Part shown: positions 1-7,547 of the stretch, piece after piece | Layout: every line of letters begins with the position of its first letter | How positions within the stretch are numbered: the stretch's first letter is position 1 | NCBI GenBank assembly: GCA_025463305.1 | Contig: JAOBWK010000103.1 | Span: 1-20,820 of the forward strand | Source of the DNA: Ilumatobacteraceae bacterium | Lineage (GTDB): Bacteria > Actinomycetota > Acidimicrobiia > Acidimicrobiales > Ilumatobacteraceae | Reading direction: 5' to 3' | Length of the DNA stretch: 20,820 bases | The notes under the pieces: model-generated | Database searches by the model: none | Seen by the model: the letters and a program-made list of their open reading frames with translations, nothing else | Told to the model about the DNA's origin: nothing | Program-made: the position numbers and the translations under genes

Positions 1-2529
1 CAATTCAATTGCGCACTGCACAGTGTCGCCAGAGACGATGTCGAACGCAAGGATCGATCCCGCGTCGGCGATGTCGGAGCGTCCGGCCTCGATCGCCGCG
101 TGCGCTGCAGCCGGTGCAGACACGGTCAGACGGGACACCGATGCCCGCTGGGTGACCTTCGCTTCCGTCTTTGCGCGTCGAACTTGGGCGACGATCTCAC
201 AGACCACGTCCAGCAGCTCGGCATCGCCACCGCTGTCCTCCGCCGCCGGCCATGCCGCGAGATGGATGGAGCCCGCGTTCCACCAGCTCCACACCTCTTC
301 GGTGGTGAACGGGATGAACGGAGCGAACATCCGCTGCAGCGTGCCCAGCGCGGTGCGCAGCGCGACGCGCGCGCTGGCGGCAGCGCCGGGGTCGTCGGTG
401 CCGTAGGCACGGCTCTTGACCAGCTCCACGTAGTCGTCGCAGAACCACCAGAAGAACGCCTCGGTGCGCTCCAGCGAGCGGGCGTAGTCGAAGCCCTCGA
501 AGGCCGCGGTGCACTCGGCCACGACGGCTGCGAGGCGAGCGAGCATCGAGGTGTCGATCGGGTTGTCGGCGACCGCGTCGGCCGCCGGCTCGCCGAACCC
601 GAGCACGAACTTGCTGACGTTGAGCAGCTTCATCGCCAGCTTGCGGCCGACCTTCATCTGGTCCTCGCTGTACGCGGTGTCGGCACCGCCGCGCGCCGAG
701 CCGGCCCAGTAGCGAACCGCGTCGGTGCTGTACTGCTCGAACAGGCTGAGCGGGGTGACGACGTTGCCCTTCGACTTCGACATCTTCTTGCGGTCGGGAT
801 CGAGGATCCAGCCGCTGATGGCCGCATGCTTCCAGGGCGCGACGCCCTCTTCCCAGTGGCTGCGCACGACCGTGGAGAACAGCCAGGTACGGATGATGTC
901 GTGGGCCTGGGCACGCATGTCCATCGGGAAGACGCGGGCGAACAGGTCGTCGCCGTCCTCGCCCCAACGCCCGGCGATCTGCGGGGTGAGCGACGATGTC
1001 GCCCACGTGTCCATCACGTCGGGATCGCCGATGAAGCCGCCTGGAACGCCGCGCTGGGCCTCGGTGTGGCCGGCGGGCGCGTCGGTGGACGGATCGATCG
1101 GCAGCCGTGACTCGTCGGGCACGAGGGGCGCGTCGTAGTCGGGGTTGCCGTCGGCGTCGAGCGAGTACCAGATCGGGACGGGCACGCCGAAGAAGCGCTG
1201 CCGGCTGATCAGCCAGTCGCCGTTGAGCCCGTCGACCCAGTTGGTGTACCGGTGCTGCATGTGCGCCGGGTGCCAGGTGATCTCCTCGCCGCGGGCGACG
1301 AGGCCGGCGCGGAGCTGTTCCTCGCGGCCACCGTTGCGGATGTACCACTGGCGGCTGGCGACGATCTCGAGCGGGCGATCGCCGCGCTCGTAGAACTTCA
1401 CCGGATGCTGGATCGGGCGGGGGTCGCCGAGCAGCTCGCCCGACGCGGTGAGCATCTCGACGATCTGCTTCTGGGCCTGCTTGGTGCTGCGCCCGACGAG
1501 CTCGGCGTACTTCGCCTGGCCGTCGGTGTCGGTGATCCACGGCGCATCGGCGAGCAGCCGGCCGTCGCGGGCGACGATGGCACGCGACTCGAGGTTCAGC
1601 TCGCGCCACCACGTGACGTCGGTGGTGTCACCGAACGTGCAGATCATCGCGATGCCGGTGCCCTTCTCGGGATCGGCGAGGTGGTGGGCGAGGATCGGCA
1701 CCTCGACGCCGAACAGCGGCGTGCGCACGGTCGTGCCGAAGAGCGGCTCGTAGCGCGCGTCGGACGGATGCGCGACGAGCGCGACGCAGGCGGGCAGCAG
1801 CTCCGGGCGGGTGGTGTCGATGACGATGTCGTCGCCACCGGCAACCGGATGGAACGCGAGCTGGTGGTACGCGCCGCCGACCTCGCGGTCTTCCATCTCG
1901 GCCTGGGCGACGGCGGTCTTGTAGTCGACGTCCCACAGCGTCGGGGCGTCCTGGGTGTACGCCTCGCCGCGCGCGAGGTTGTGCAGGAACGCCTTCTGGC
2001 TGGCGCGGCGGCAGTGGTCGTCGATGGTGGTGTAGAGCATCGACCAGTCGTAGGACAGGCCGAGCCGGCGGAGAACGTCTTCGAAGATGGCCTCGTCGTG
2101 CGCGGTCAGCTCCTCGCACAGGGCGATGAAGTTCGGCCGCGAGATCGGGATCGCACGGTGGTCCTTCGGCGGGTCACCGCGGAACGGCGGCTCGAAGCCC
2201 GCCTCGAACGGGAGCGAGGGATCGCAGCGGACGCCGAAGTAGTTCTGGACGCGCCGCTCGGTGGCGAGGCCGTTGTCGTCCCAGCCGATCGGGTAGAAGA
2301 CGGTCTTGCCGATCATCCGCTGGTAGCGGGCGATGACGTCGGTGTGGGTGTAGCTGAAGACGTGGCCCATGTGCAGCGAACCGCTGACCGTCGGGGGCGG
2401 GGTGTCGATGCTGAACACCTGGTCGCGGGTGGCCGAACGATCGAAGGTGTAGGTGCCGTCGGTGTTCCATTGCTGGCTCCACCGGGCTTCGATGCCGTCG
2501 AGGGACGGCTTGTCCGGGATCGTGCTCAT
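1..2529 (-). CDS. valS: Valyl-tRNA synthetase, archaeal/short type (C-terminus cut by window edge)
   Basis: Cytoplasmic class I aminoacyl-tRNA synthetase that charges tRNA-Val with valine. The 843 codons in the window show the class I signatures: HMGH (HIGH motif) at residues 53-56 within a PPPTVSGSLHMGH stretch, and KMSKSKGN at residues 582-589. Between them lies the CP1 editing domain, with the segments TTRPELLPACVA and CTFGDTTDVTWW. The wording of these motifs follows the shorter valS form known from archaea, rickettsiae and some actinobacteria rather than the E. coli form. The reading frame is still open at position 1, so the last part of the anticodon-binding region lies outside the window. 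The ATG at 2529 gives the usual short N-terminus just before the Rossmann fold. A TAGCCT hexamer lies 9 nt upstream. The next gene downstream of its promoter region (the PIG-L gene) ends 97 nt upstream on the same strand. Confidence 0.96.
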   Translation of the reverse strand, partial: MSTIPDKPSLDGIEARWSQQWNTDGTYTFDRSATRDQVFSIDTPPPTVSGSLHMGHVFSYTHTDVIARYQRMIGKTVFYPIGWDDNGLATERRVQNYFGVRCDPSLPFEAGFEPPFRGDPPKDHRAIPISRPNFIALCEELTAHDEAIFEDVLRRLGLSYDWSMLYTTIDDHCRRASQKAFLHNLARGEAYTQDAPTLWDVDYKTAVAQAEMEDREVGGAYHQLAFHPVAGGDDIVIDTTRPELLPACVALVAHPSDARYEPLFGTTVRTPLFGVEVPILAHHLADPEKGTGIAMICTFGDTTDVTWWRELNLESRAIVARDGRLLADAPWITDTDGQAKYAELVGRSTKQAQKQIVEMLTASGELLGDPRPIQHPVKFYERGDRPLEIVASRQWYIRNGGREEQLRAGLVARGEEITWHPAHMQHRYTNWVDGLNGDWLISRQRFFGVPVPIWYSLDADGNPDYDAPLVPDESRLPIDPSTDAPAGHTEAQRGVPGGFIGDPDVMDTWATSSLTPQIAGRWGEDGDDLFARVFPMDMRAQAHDIIRTWLFSTVVRSHWEEGVAPWKHAAISGWILDPDRKKMSKSKGNVVTPLSLFEQYSTDAVRYWAGSARGGADTAYSEDQMKVGRKLAMKLLNVSKFVLGFGEPAADAVADNPIDTSMLARLAAVVAECTAAFEGFDYARSLERTEAFFWWFCDDYVELVKSRAYGTDDPGAAASARVALRTALGTLQRMFAPFIPFTTEEVWSWWNAGSIHLAAWPAAEDSGGDAELLDVVCEIVAQVRRAKTEAKVTQRASVSRLTVSAPAAAHAAIEAGRSDIADAGSILAFDIVSGDTVQCAIEL

Positions 2530-2538
2530 AAGCCGTCC

Positions 2539-2572
2539 AGGCTACCGAGCGGCCGGACCAGCCCTGTGGTCC
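2539..2572 (-). promoter_or_regulatory. Possible valS promoter with upstream inverted repeat
   Basis: Reading the minus strand, TAGCCT (2544 to 2539) fits the actinobacterial TANNNT -10 hexamer and ends 9 nt before the valS ATG, so the message would have almost no leader. Just upstream is a perfect inverted repeat GGACCA-N6-TGGTCC (2555-2572), which would overlap the -35 area. It could be an operator, or a weak terminator stem for the PIG-L gene; there is no T-tract. Inference only. Confidence 0.35.
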
Positions 2573-2626
2573 GTTCCCGCCCGATCAACCAGCCCGGATC
2601 AGCCCGCCCAGATCGGTCGGGCCCGC

Positions 2627-5600
2627 TCAGCCGGCGTAGGCCTCGATCTCGGAGAGGCCGATGTTCTGCGCTCCGTCGTCGACGGCCGTGACGGTGATCT
2701 TGATCGCCGTCACGCTGACGGCGGGGAAGGTGATCGTGGTCGCACTGCCGTCGTTGTTCAACGGACCGGTGTGGATCGTGGTTCCGTCGGAGAAGAGGAT
2801 GGTCGCATCGGTGACGTGTTCGACGAGGTTGGGTCGGTCGTGGAGCACGATCCGACCGATCGTCTGCGAGCCGGCCCAGTCGAGCTGGATCCAGGCGCCG
2901 GTCGTCTCGCCCTGCGTGGCCCATTCGTGCGAGTAGTCGCCGGGGTAGCCGTCGGCCGATCCGTCGATCACCTTGGCTGCGGTCTGCCCGGTGTCGTCGT
3001 TCTGCGTCGACGCCGTCACGGTCGAGGCGAGGGCGAGGTTCGGCCCGACCGGAGCGGTCGGCCCCGTCGGTGGCGGGGTCACGGGGGTCGTCGGGGCGCC
3101 GGGGCTGTACGTCTCGACCTCGGACAGGCCGATGTTCTGCGCACCGTCGTCGACCGCGGTGACGGTGATCCTCATCGCCGAGGCTGTGACCGCCGGGAAG
3201 GTGATCGTCGTCGCCGAGCCATCGTTCTCGAGCGGTCCGGTGTCGATCGTCGTGCCGTCGGAGAAGACGATCGTCGCGTCGGTGACGTGCTCGACGAGGT
3301 TCGGACGGTCGTGGAGGACGACCTTGTCGATCGTCTGCGGGCTGGCCCAGTCGAGCTGGATCCACGCGCCGGTCGTCTCGCCCGCGGTGGCCCACTCGTG
3401 TGAGTAGTCGCCCGGATAGCCCTCGGCCGAGCCGTCGACGACCTTGATCGCCGTCTGACCCGTCGATGCGTTCTCTGTCGACGCCGATACCGTCGCCGCG
3501 CTGGCGACGTTGGTCTCGGGCGCGGGCGGCGGCGCCGTCGACGACGACGTGGCGTCTGCCTCGATCTCGGAGAGGCCGATGTTCTGGCCGCCGTCGTCGA
3601 TGGCAGCAACGGTGACCCTGACGCTGGTGGTGGTGACCGCGGCCGGGAGGGTGATGGTGGTGGCGGTGCCGTCGTTCTCGAGCGGCCCCGTGTGCACGCT
3701 GGTGCCGTCGGAGAACGTGATCGTCGCATCAGTGATGTGCTCGACGAGGTTGGGTCGGTCGTGGAGGACCAGCTGTGTCAGGGTCTGCGGGCTGGTCCAC
3801 GTGAGCTGGATCCAGGCGCCGACGCCTTCGCCCTGCGTGGCCCATTCGTGCGAGTAGTCGCCGGGGTAACCGTCGGCTGATCCGTCGACGGCCTTGGCTG
3901 CGGTCTGCCCGGTGGACACGTCCTGGGTGGAGGCTGTGACCGTGGCGTTCGGGGCGACGTTGGTGGTCGTGACGGGAGGCGGGGTCACGGGGATGGCGCC
4001 GTCGCCGTAGGCCTCGATCTCGGAGAGGCCGATGTTCAGCCCGCCGTCGTCGATGGCCGTGACGGTGAGCTTGACGCTGGTGGTGGTGATCGCTTCGGGG
4101 AGGTTGACGATGGTGGCGGAGCCGTCGTTCTCGAGGGGTCCGGTCTGCACGCTGGTGCCGTCGGAGAAGACCAGCGTCGCGTTCGTGATGTGCTCGACGA
4201 GGTTCGGCCGGTCGTGGAGCACGAGTTGGGTCAACGACTGCGGGCTGGTCCAGGCGAGCTGGATCCAGGCACCGACGCCCTCGCCCTGCGAGGCCCATTC
4301 GTGTGAGTAGTCGCCGGGATAGCCCTCGGCCGAACCATCGCGGACCTTGGCGGCGGTCTGCCCGGTCGAGTTGTTCTGCGAGGACGCCGTCACCGCTGCG
4401 GACAGCGCGAGGTTCGTGCCGTCGGCCACGATCCGTACCGTCACCGTCGTGGGCGCGCTGGGGAGCACGCCGTCACTGACCACGAGTGCGAACGTGAGCG
4501 TGTCGACCACGGTCGGCGCCGTGAACGTCGGCTTCGCCGTGTCGGCTCCGGTCAGCGCGACCGTGGTCCCGCCCGTCTGCTGCCAGGAATAGGTGATCGC
4601 GTTGCCGTCGGCGTCGGTCGATGCCGAGCCGTCGAGCACCACCCGAGCACCGATGCGCACGTCGCCGTGTGCCGTGATGGCGGCGACCGGAGCTTGCTCG
4701 ACCGCCGTCGGCGTCCACTGCGCGACTTCGTACTGGCGGCTCAGCCACTGGCCCTCGGACAGCGGCTTGCAGGCGTCCTCGCTCTGGCAGGTGCGCGGGT
4801 CGTACGCGGCGTAGGCGACGAATGCGTTGGTCTTGATCGTGCGGTCGTTGCCGTCGACGTTCTCCGGCAGCCCGGCGATCGAGTAGTCGCGGTAGGCGAT
4901 GAGCGTGTTGGGCGTCGTGTACGCCTGGCGGGCGGCGAGCGCGAACTGCGCCGAGGCGTGGTGGTCGCTGTGGTCCCCGTCGGTGTACGCGCCGAGCGGG
5001 TCCTGGATCCTGATGGTGTCCGGCTGGTCGGCGGTCATGATGGCCGTCAGCGACGCGGTCAGGTCGGCCGACGTGAACGTGTTCGAGCCGTCGACGGCCT
5101 GCAGCGTCGTCTGCCGCCCGTCGTACAGCTGCTGGAGGCTGGTCCAGGTGGTGGACGGGAAGCCAAGGCCGTTGAGGAACCCGTCGGGCAACCGCACGTA
5201 CGTCAGCGCGATCCGCGGTGCGGCATCGAGCGTGAAGGTGGCGAGCGTGTGGCCGGGGACCGTCGTGTCGTGCTCGGTCCAAGCGTTGGCCACGCCGGCC
5301 ATGAGCGCGTACGCGGCCTTCGGGCCCTGCTCGCGGGTGGACCAGTACGAGGCGGGGGAGCCGTCGTCACCGGCGGTCAGGAACACGGTGTGCACGCAGC
5401 GGCCGCTGGCGACGTCGTGGGCGAGATCGGGGCTGAGGAACAGCAGGTCGTCGTCCTCGTGGGCCACGATCACGAGCGTCGTCCCGGTCGAGCACGACAC
5501 GCCCGGCACCACCGCCGTGGCCTGGGCGACCTCGGGTCGGGTGACGACCAGCAGCGAGCACAGGGCCGCCACGGCGAGCCACACCGATCGGTGTCGCGGG

Positions 5601-5644
5601 CGCGCACCGTCGCGAAGGTTCTCCTTGGCCTGCCCACCGTCCAC
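2627..5644 (-). CDS. Secreted PIG-L family deacetylase with Ig/PKD-like domain and four C-terminal discoidin-like (DUF7402-type) domains
   Basis: Predicted 1005-residue exported protein. Residues 1-44 look like a signal peptide: a basic n-region, a hydrophobic segment at about 21-36 and an AQATA cleavage area. Residues about 54-300 are a PIG-L/LmbE metal-dependent N-deacetylase domain, with AHEDDD at 61-66 (the family AHPDD motif with E for P) and a second metal-site motif HSDHHAS at 225-231. Known members remove acetyl groups from GlcNAc-type sugars; the substrate here is unknown. Residues about 317-408 resemble an Ig/PKD-like fold. Then come four repeats of about 136 residues (411-546, 562-696, 712-846, 869-1004), joined by Pro/Thr linkers and resembling F5/8 type C carbohydrate-binding domains. 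I recall such domains on PIG-L proteins as DUF7402. The frame runs up to a TTG at 5683, but I choose GTG at 5644 because a TACCCT hexamer lies exactly 6 nt before it and the signal peptide then has a normal length. Confidence 0.86.
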   Translation of the reverse strand: MDGGQAKENLRDGARPRHRSVWLAVAALCSLLVVTRPEVAQATAVVPGVSCSTGTTLVIVAHEDDDLLFLSPDLAHDVASGRCVHTVFLTAGDDGSPASYWSTREQGPKAAYALMAGVANAWTEHDTTVPGHTLATFTLDAAPRIALTYVRLPDGFLNGLGFPSTTWTSLQQLYDGRQTTLQAVDGSNTFTSADLTASLTAIMTADQPDTIRIQDPLGAYTDGDHSDHHASAQFALAARQAYTTPNTLIAYRDYSIAGLPENVDGNDRTIKTNAFVAYAAYDPRTCQSEDACKPLSEGQWLSRQYEVAQWTPTAVEQAPVAAITAHGDVRIGARVVLDGSASTDADGNAITYSWQQTGGTTVALTGADTAKPTFTAPTVVDTLTFALVVSDGVLPSAPTTVTVRIVADGTNLALSAAVTASSQNNSTGQTAAKVRDGSAEGYPGDYSHEWASQGEGVGAWIQLAWTSPQSLTQLVLHDRPNLVEHITNATLVFSDGTSVQTGPLENDGSATIVNLPEAITTTSVKLTVTAIDDGGLNIGLSEIEAYGDGAIPVTPPPVTTTNVAPNATVTASTQDVSTGQTAAKAVDGSADGYPGDYSHEWATQGEGVGAWIQLTWTSPQTLTQLVLHDRPNLVEHITDATITFSDGTSVHTGPLENDGTATTITLPAAVTTTSVRVTVAAIDDGGQNIGLSEIEADATSSSTAPPPAPETNVASAATVSASTENASTGQTAIKVVDGSAEGYPGDYSHEWATAGETTGAWIQLDWASPQTIDKVVLHDRPNLVEHVTDATIVFSDGTTIDTGPLENDGSATTITFPAVTASAMRITVTAVDDGAQNIGLSEVETYSPGAPTTPVTPPPTGPTAPVGPNLALASTVTASTQNDDTGQTAAKVIDGSADGYPGDYSHEWATQGETTGAWIQLDWAGSQTIGRIVLHDRPNLVEHVTDATILFSDGTTIHTGPLNNDGSATTITFPAVSVTAIKITVTAVDDGAQNIGLSEIEAYAG
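2633..4414 (-). repeat. Four tandem copies of a ~405-bp coding repeat (discoidin-like domains)
   Basis: Four in-frame copies at 4414-4007, 3961-3557, 3511-3107 and 3040-2633. All keep the protein blocks STGQTA/DDTGQTA, GYPGDYSHEWA, LHDRPNLVEH, FSDGT and NIGLSE. The DNA is also closely alike: the segment around GYPGDYSHEWA and the one encoding LHDRPNLVEH recur with only a few silent changes. Copies 1 and 2 (N-terminal) share GEGVGAWIQL, while copies 3 and 4 share GETTGAWIQLDW. That pattern suggests a duplication of a pair, or pairwise gene conversion. Linkers between copies are 15-22 residues, rich in Pro and Thr. Confidence 0.9.
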
Positions 5645-5650
5645 GGACCG

Positions 5651-5694
5651 AGGGTAACCCGAGAACGATTCTAAGATCTTCAAGGTCCTGTCAA
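5651..5694 (-). promoter_or_regulatory. Promoter region of the PIG-L gene (two possible -10 boxes)
   Basis: Minus strand. TACCCT (5656 to 5651) lies 6 nt before the GTG at 5644, the spacing expected for a leaderless message. Further upstream, TTGACA (5694 to 5689) and TAGAAT (5673 to 5668) are both near consensus, but only 15 nt apart. If that pair is used, transcription starts around 5661, downstream of the TTG at 5683, which would rule out the longer reading. Either way GTG 5644 is favoured. Confidence 0.5.
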
Positions 5695-5783
5695 GATGTC
5701 ACGCTCCGTGCGCTCCACCGCAGGTCCGCCCGCGTGCGGGACCCCCCGCCGGCCCTCACCGCCGGCCCGGTTGGCCAGGCCGC

Positions 5784-6983
5784 TCAGCCCGTCGCGAGGA
5801 TCGCCAGGTAGTGATCGACCACGCGTTCCAGCGTGTAGAGGCGCAGCACCTTCTCCCGACCGGCGCGGCCCATCTCGGCCCACCGCGGGCGGTCGGCGAG
5901 GCAGCGCTCCAGCGTGTCCACCATGCTCGACAGCTCGACGGCCGGCACGAACCAGCCGGTCACGCCGTCGTCGACGGTCTCGCGGATCCCACCATCGCCG
6001 AGGACGACCACGGGCCGCTCGCACGACAGCGATTCCACCGCGGCGAGCCCGAAGGCCTCGACGTCACGGGTGCCGCACAGCGCCACGTCGGCATCGGCGA
6101 GCATCGCGGTCACATCGTTCCGGTCACCGGCGAACGTGAACCGCTCGGCATGTCCGGATGCCGCGACGAGCGCGTGCAGCCCGGCGACGAACTCGGGTTG
6201 GTTGAGGTCGCCGCCGACGATCATCAGCGAGACGTCATGTCCGCGGTCCAGCAGTTCGATCGTGGCCGCGATCCACAGGTCCTGGGCCTTGATCTCGTTG
6301 AGGCGCCCGATCGTGACCAGGCGCACCGTTCCGCTGTTGCCGCGGTGCGGGGCCGCCATGCCCAGGGTGAACTCCGCCGGATCGATGCCCAGCATCAGAG
6401 TCGTGCTCGTCACGCCGACATCGGCGAAACGGGCCCGGATGTCGTCGGAGTTCGACAGCACGGTGAGGCGGTGGCCGCCCAGCACGCGGGGGAACAGCCA
6501 GGTCGCGAGCCGGTGCACGGGTGGCCGGTTGGGCGTGAGGTAGCAGATCCTCGTACGGGTCCTGCGCACGGCGAGCCGGGCGGCGACGACCAGCTCGATG
6601 TCGCTCAGCTGGATCAGGTCGAGGTCGTCGGCGATGACCGCGGCCCGCAAGCGGCGCGCCGTGTGGATGTTCTCGGCCAGCAGCCGGAGGATGCGCACCG
6701 ACCGCAGGCGGGCCGTCCAGCCGGCGCGAGCGATGGCAGAGGTGAACACGGTGGTCGGCAGCTCGGCGGCGGCCGCCCGGTCGGCGATGGAGCCGGGATG
6801 CACGCTCATCACGTGGACATCGATCCCGCGGCGGCGGATCTCGACGACCATCCCACTGGTGATCCGCTGGACGCCGTAGCTCTCGGTCCCCATCACGAGC
6901 CAACCGATCCGTCGTGGACCGGTCCGTGTCGCGTCGGTCCGTGTGGTGGATCCGCTCGGCGGTCGTGGTGCAGGCATCGTCAT
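5784..6983 (-). CDS. Glycosyltransferase, GT4 family (GT-B fold)
   Basis: Predicted 399-residue retaining glycosyltransferase that moves a sugar from a nucleotide-sugar donor, presumably at the cytoplasmic face of the membrane during glycan or glycolipid synthesis. Visible features: an N-terminal Rossmann half beginning RRIGWLVMGTESYGVQ; a domain boundary at VRLVTIGRLNEIKAQD, where GT4 proteins typically have the donor-domain start; and the EX7E motif EAFGLAAVE followed by a GGIRETVDDGVTGW segment that holds the nucleotide-sugar. There is no signal peptide. The open frame continues upstream to 7427, but that extension is antisense to the phosphatase gene and has no family similarity, so I use ATG 6983 (ATG 6977 is also possible). 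Acceptor and donor cannot be told from sequence. The 139-bp gap to the PIG-L start holds that gene's promoter and GC-rich repeats, so the two are probably separate units. Confidence 0.88.
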   Translation of the reverse strand: MTMPAPRPPSGSTTRTDATRTGPRRIGWLVMGTESYGVQRITSGMVVEIRRRGIDVHVMSVHPGSIADRAAAAELPTTVFTSAIARAGWTARLRSVRILRLLAENIHTARRLRAAVIADDLDLIQLSDIELVVAARLAVRRTRTRICYLTPNRPPVHRLATWLFPRVLGGHRLTVLSNSDDIRARFADVGVTSTTLMLGIDPAEFTLGMAAPHRGNSGTVRLVTIGRLNEIKAQDLWIAATIELLDRGHDVSLMIVGGDLNQPEFVAGLHALVAASGHAERFTFAGDRNDVTAMLADADVALCGTRDVEAFGLAAVESLSCERPVVVLGDGGIRETVDDGVTGWFVPAVELSSMVDTLERCLADRPRWAEMGRAGREKVLRLYTLERVVDHYLAILATG

Positions 6984-7006
6984 TCGGTCGGCTGGCGCCG
7001 AGGGGC

Positions 7007-7016
7007 AGCCTACTGT
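7007..7016. promoter_or_regulatory. Overlapping divergent -10 hexamers
   Basis: On the plus strand, TACTGT (7011-7016) lies 6 nt before the GTG at 7023, a leaderless arrangement. On the minus strand, TAGGCT (7012 to 7007) would serve the glycosyltransferase with a leader of roughly 17 nt before ATG 6983. The two hexamers share the TA at 7011-7012, so the two genes probably cannot be transcribed from these sites at the same moment. Confidence 0.5.
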
Positions 7017-7022
7017 GCGGTC

Positions 7023-7472
7023 GTGAGCACTGCCGAGATCTACAACGCCCGCGTCGTGTCGCCCGACGTCGTCACGGGCGGGCACCCCACCGCCGACCAG
7101 CTGCGCGACGCGGCCGACGAGGGCTATCAGGCCGTCGTCAACCTCGCGCCCGTCGACCACCGTTCGGTGCCCGACGAGGCCGGCGTGGTCCGCGCCGCGG
7201 GGATGTCCTACCACTTCATCCCGGTGGCGTGGGATGCACCGACCGCCGCCGACTTCGCGGCTTTCGAGGCGACGATGGAGGGGCTCGACGGCCGCCGTGT
7301 GCTGATCCACTGCGCCGCCAACTTCCGGGTCACCGCGTTCTACTCGCTGTACGCGCGCAAGCACCTCGGATGGTCGCCCGAGCGGGCAGCCGAGCTGCGC
7401 GCCTCGATCTGGACCGGCAGTGACCATCCCGTCTGGGAGACGTTCATCGCCGAGGTGGACGCGACGATCTGA
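7023..7472 (+). CDS. Protein tyrosine phosphatase-like protein (DUF442/DSP-like, CX4R active site)
   Basis: Predicted 149-residue cytoplasmic protein. The segment VLIHCAANFRVTAFYSLY (residues 93-110) has the layout of a cysteine-phosphatase P-loop, with Cys97 and Arg102 separated by four residues (CX4R) instead of the five of classical tyrosine phosphatases. A four-residue spacing is also found in the DUF442 family (CxxGxRS) and in small bacterial proteins annotated as the tyrosine phosphatase family. The N-terminal part (VVTGGHPTADQLRDAADEGYQAVVNL) is typical of these proteins. The GTG start is set by the TACTGT hexamer 6 nt upstream; there is no Shine-Dalgarno. No aspartate general acid can be assigned with certainty (Asp45 in APVDHR and Asp71 are candidates). 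The substrate is unknown. It faces the siroheme gene tail to tail, with a stem-loop between them. Confidence 0.8.
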   Translation: MSTAEIYNARVVSPDVVTGGHPTADQLRDAADEGYQAVVNLAPVDHRSVPDEAGVVRAAGMSYHFIPVAWDAPTAADFAAFEATMEGLDGRRVLIHCAANFRVTAFYSLYARKHLGWSPERAAELRASIWTGSDHPVWETFIAEVDATI

Positions 7473-7474
7473 GC

Positions 7475-7520
7475 ACTGGACGCGAGATCGGCCCCTTTCC
7501 GGGCCGTGTGAACGTCCAGT
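7475..7520. terminator. Symmetric stem-loop between convergent genes (probable bidirectional terminator)
   Basis: Two perfect inverted repeats share exactly the same centre: an outer ACTGGACG (7475-7482) with CGTCCAGT (7513-7520), and an inner CGGCCC (7489-7494) with GGGCCG (7501-7506). They are separated by a symmetric 6x6 internal loop and closed by a 6-nt loop. It lies 3 nt after the phosphatase stop and 28 nt before the end of the siroheme gene, where a terminator serving both strands is expected. There is no T-tract, as is common in high-GC actinobacteria. Confidence 0.6.
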
Positions 7521-7547
7521 TCGCGGATGCGGCAGGTCGAGGCCGTC

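Noticed and set aside
2633..4414. Regular repeats that could be mistaken for a CRISPR-like or satellite array
   Set aside because: The period is about 450-470 bp, the reading frame is open throughout, and the repeats encode conserved protein domains.
5723..5743. GC-rich stem-loop after the glycosyltransferase as a terminator
   Set aside because: The arms pair only with a 3-nt bulge and a 2-nt loop, no T-tract follows on the minus strand, and the region also contains direct CGCCGGCCC repeats.
5811..7022. Long plus-strand reading frame joined in frame to the phosphatase gene (to 7472), about 550 codons
   Set aside because: It is the antisense of the glycosyltransferase, has shadow-like His/Asp/Arg-rich composition and no family motif. 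The phosphatase begins at GTG 7023 behind a TACTGT hexamer.
6984..7427. 148-codon N-terminal extension of the glycosyltransferase
   Set aside because: It lies antisense to the phosphatase gene, shows no GT similarity, and the GT-B fold starts normally after ATG 6983.
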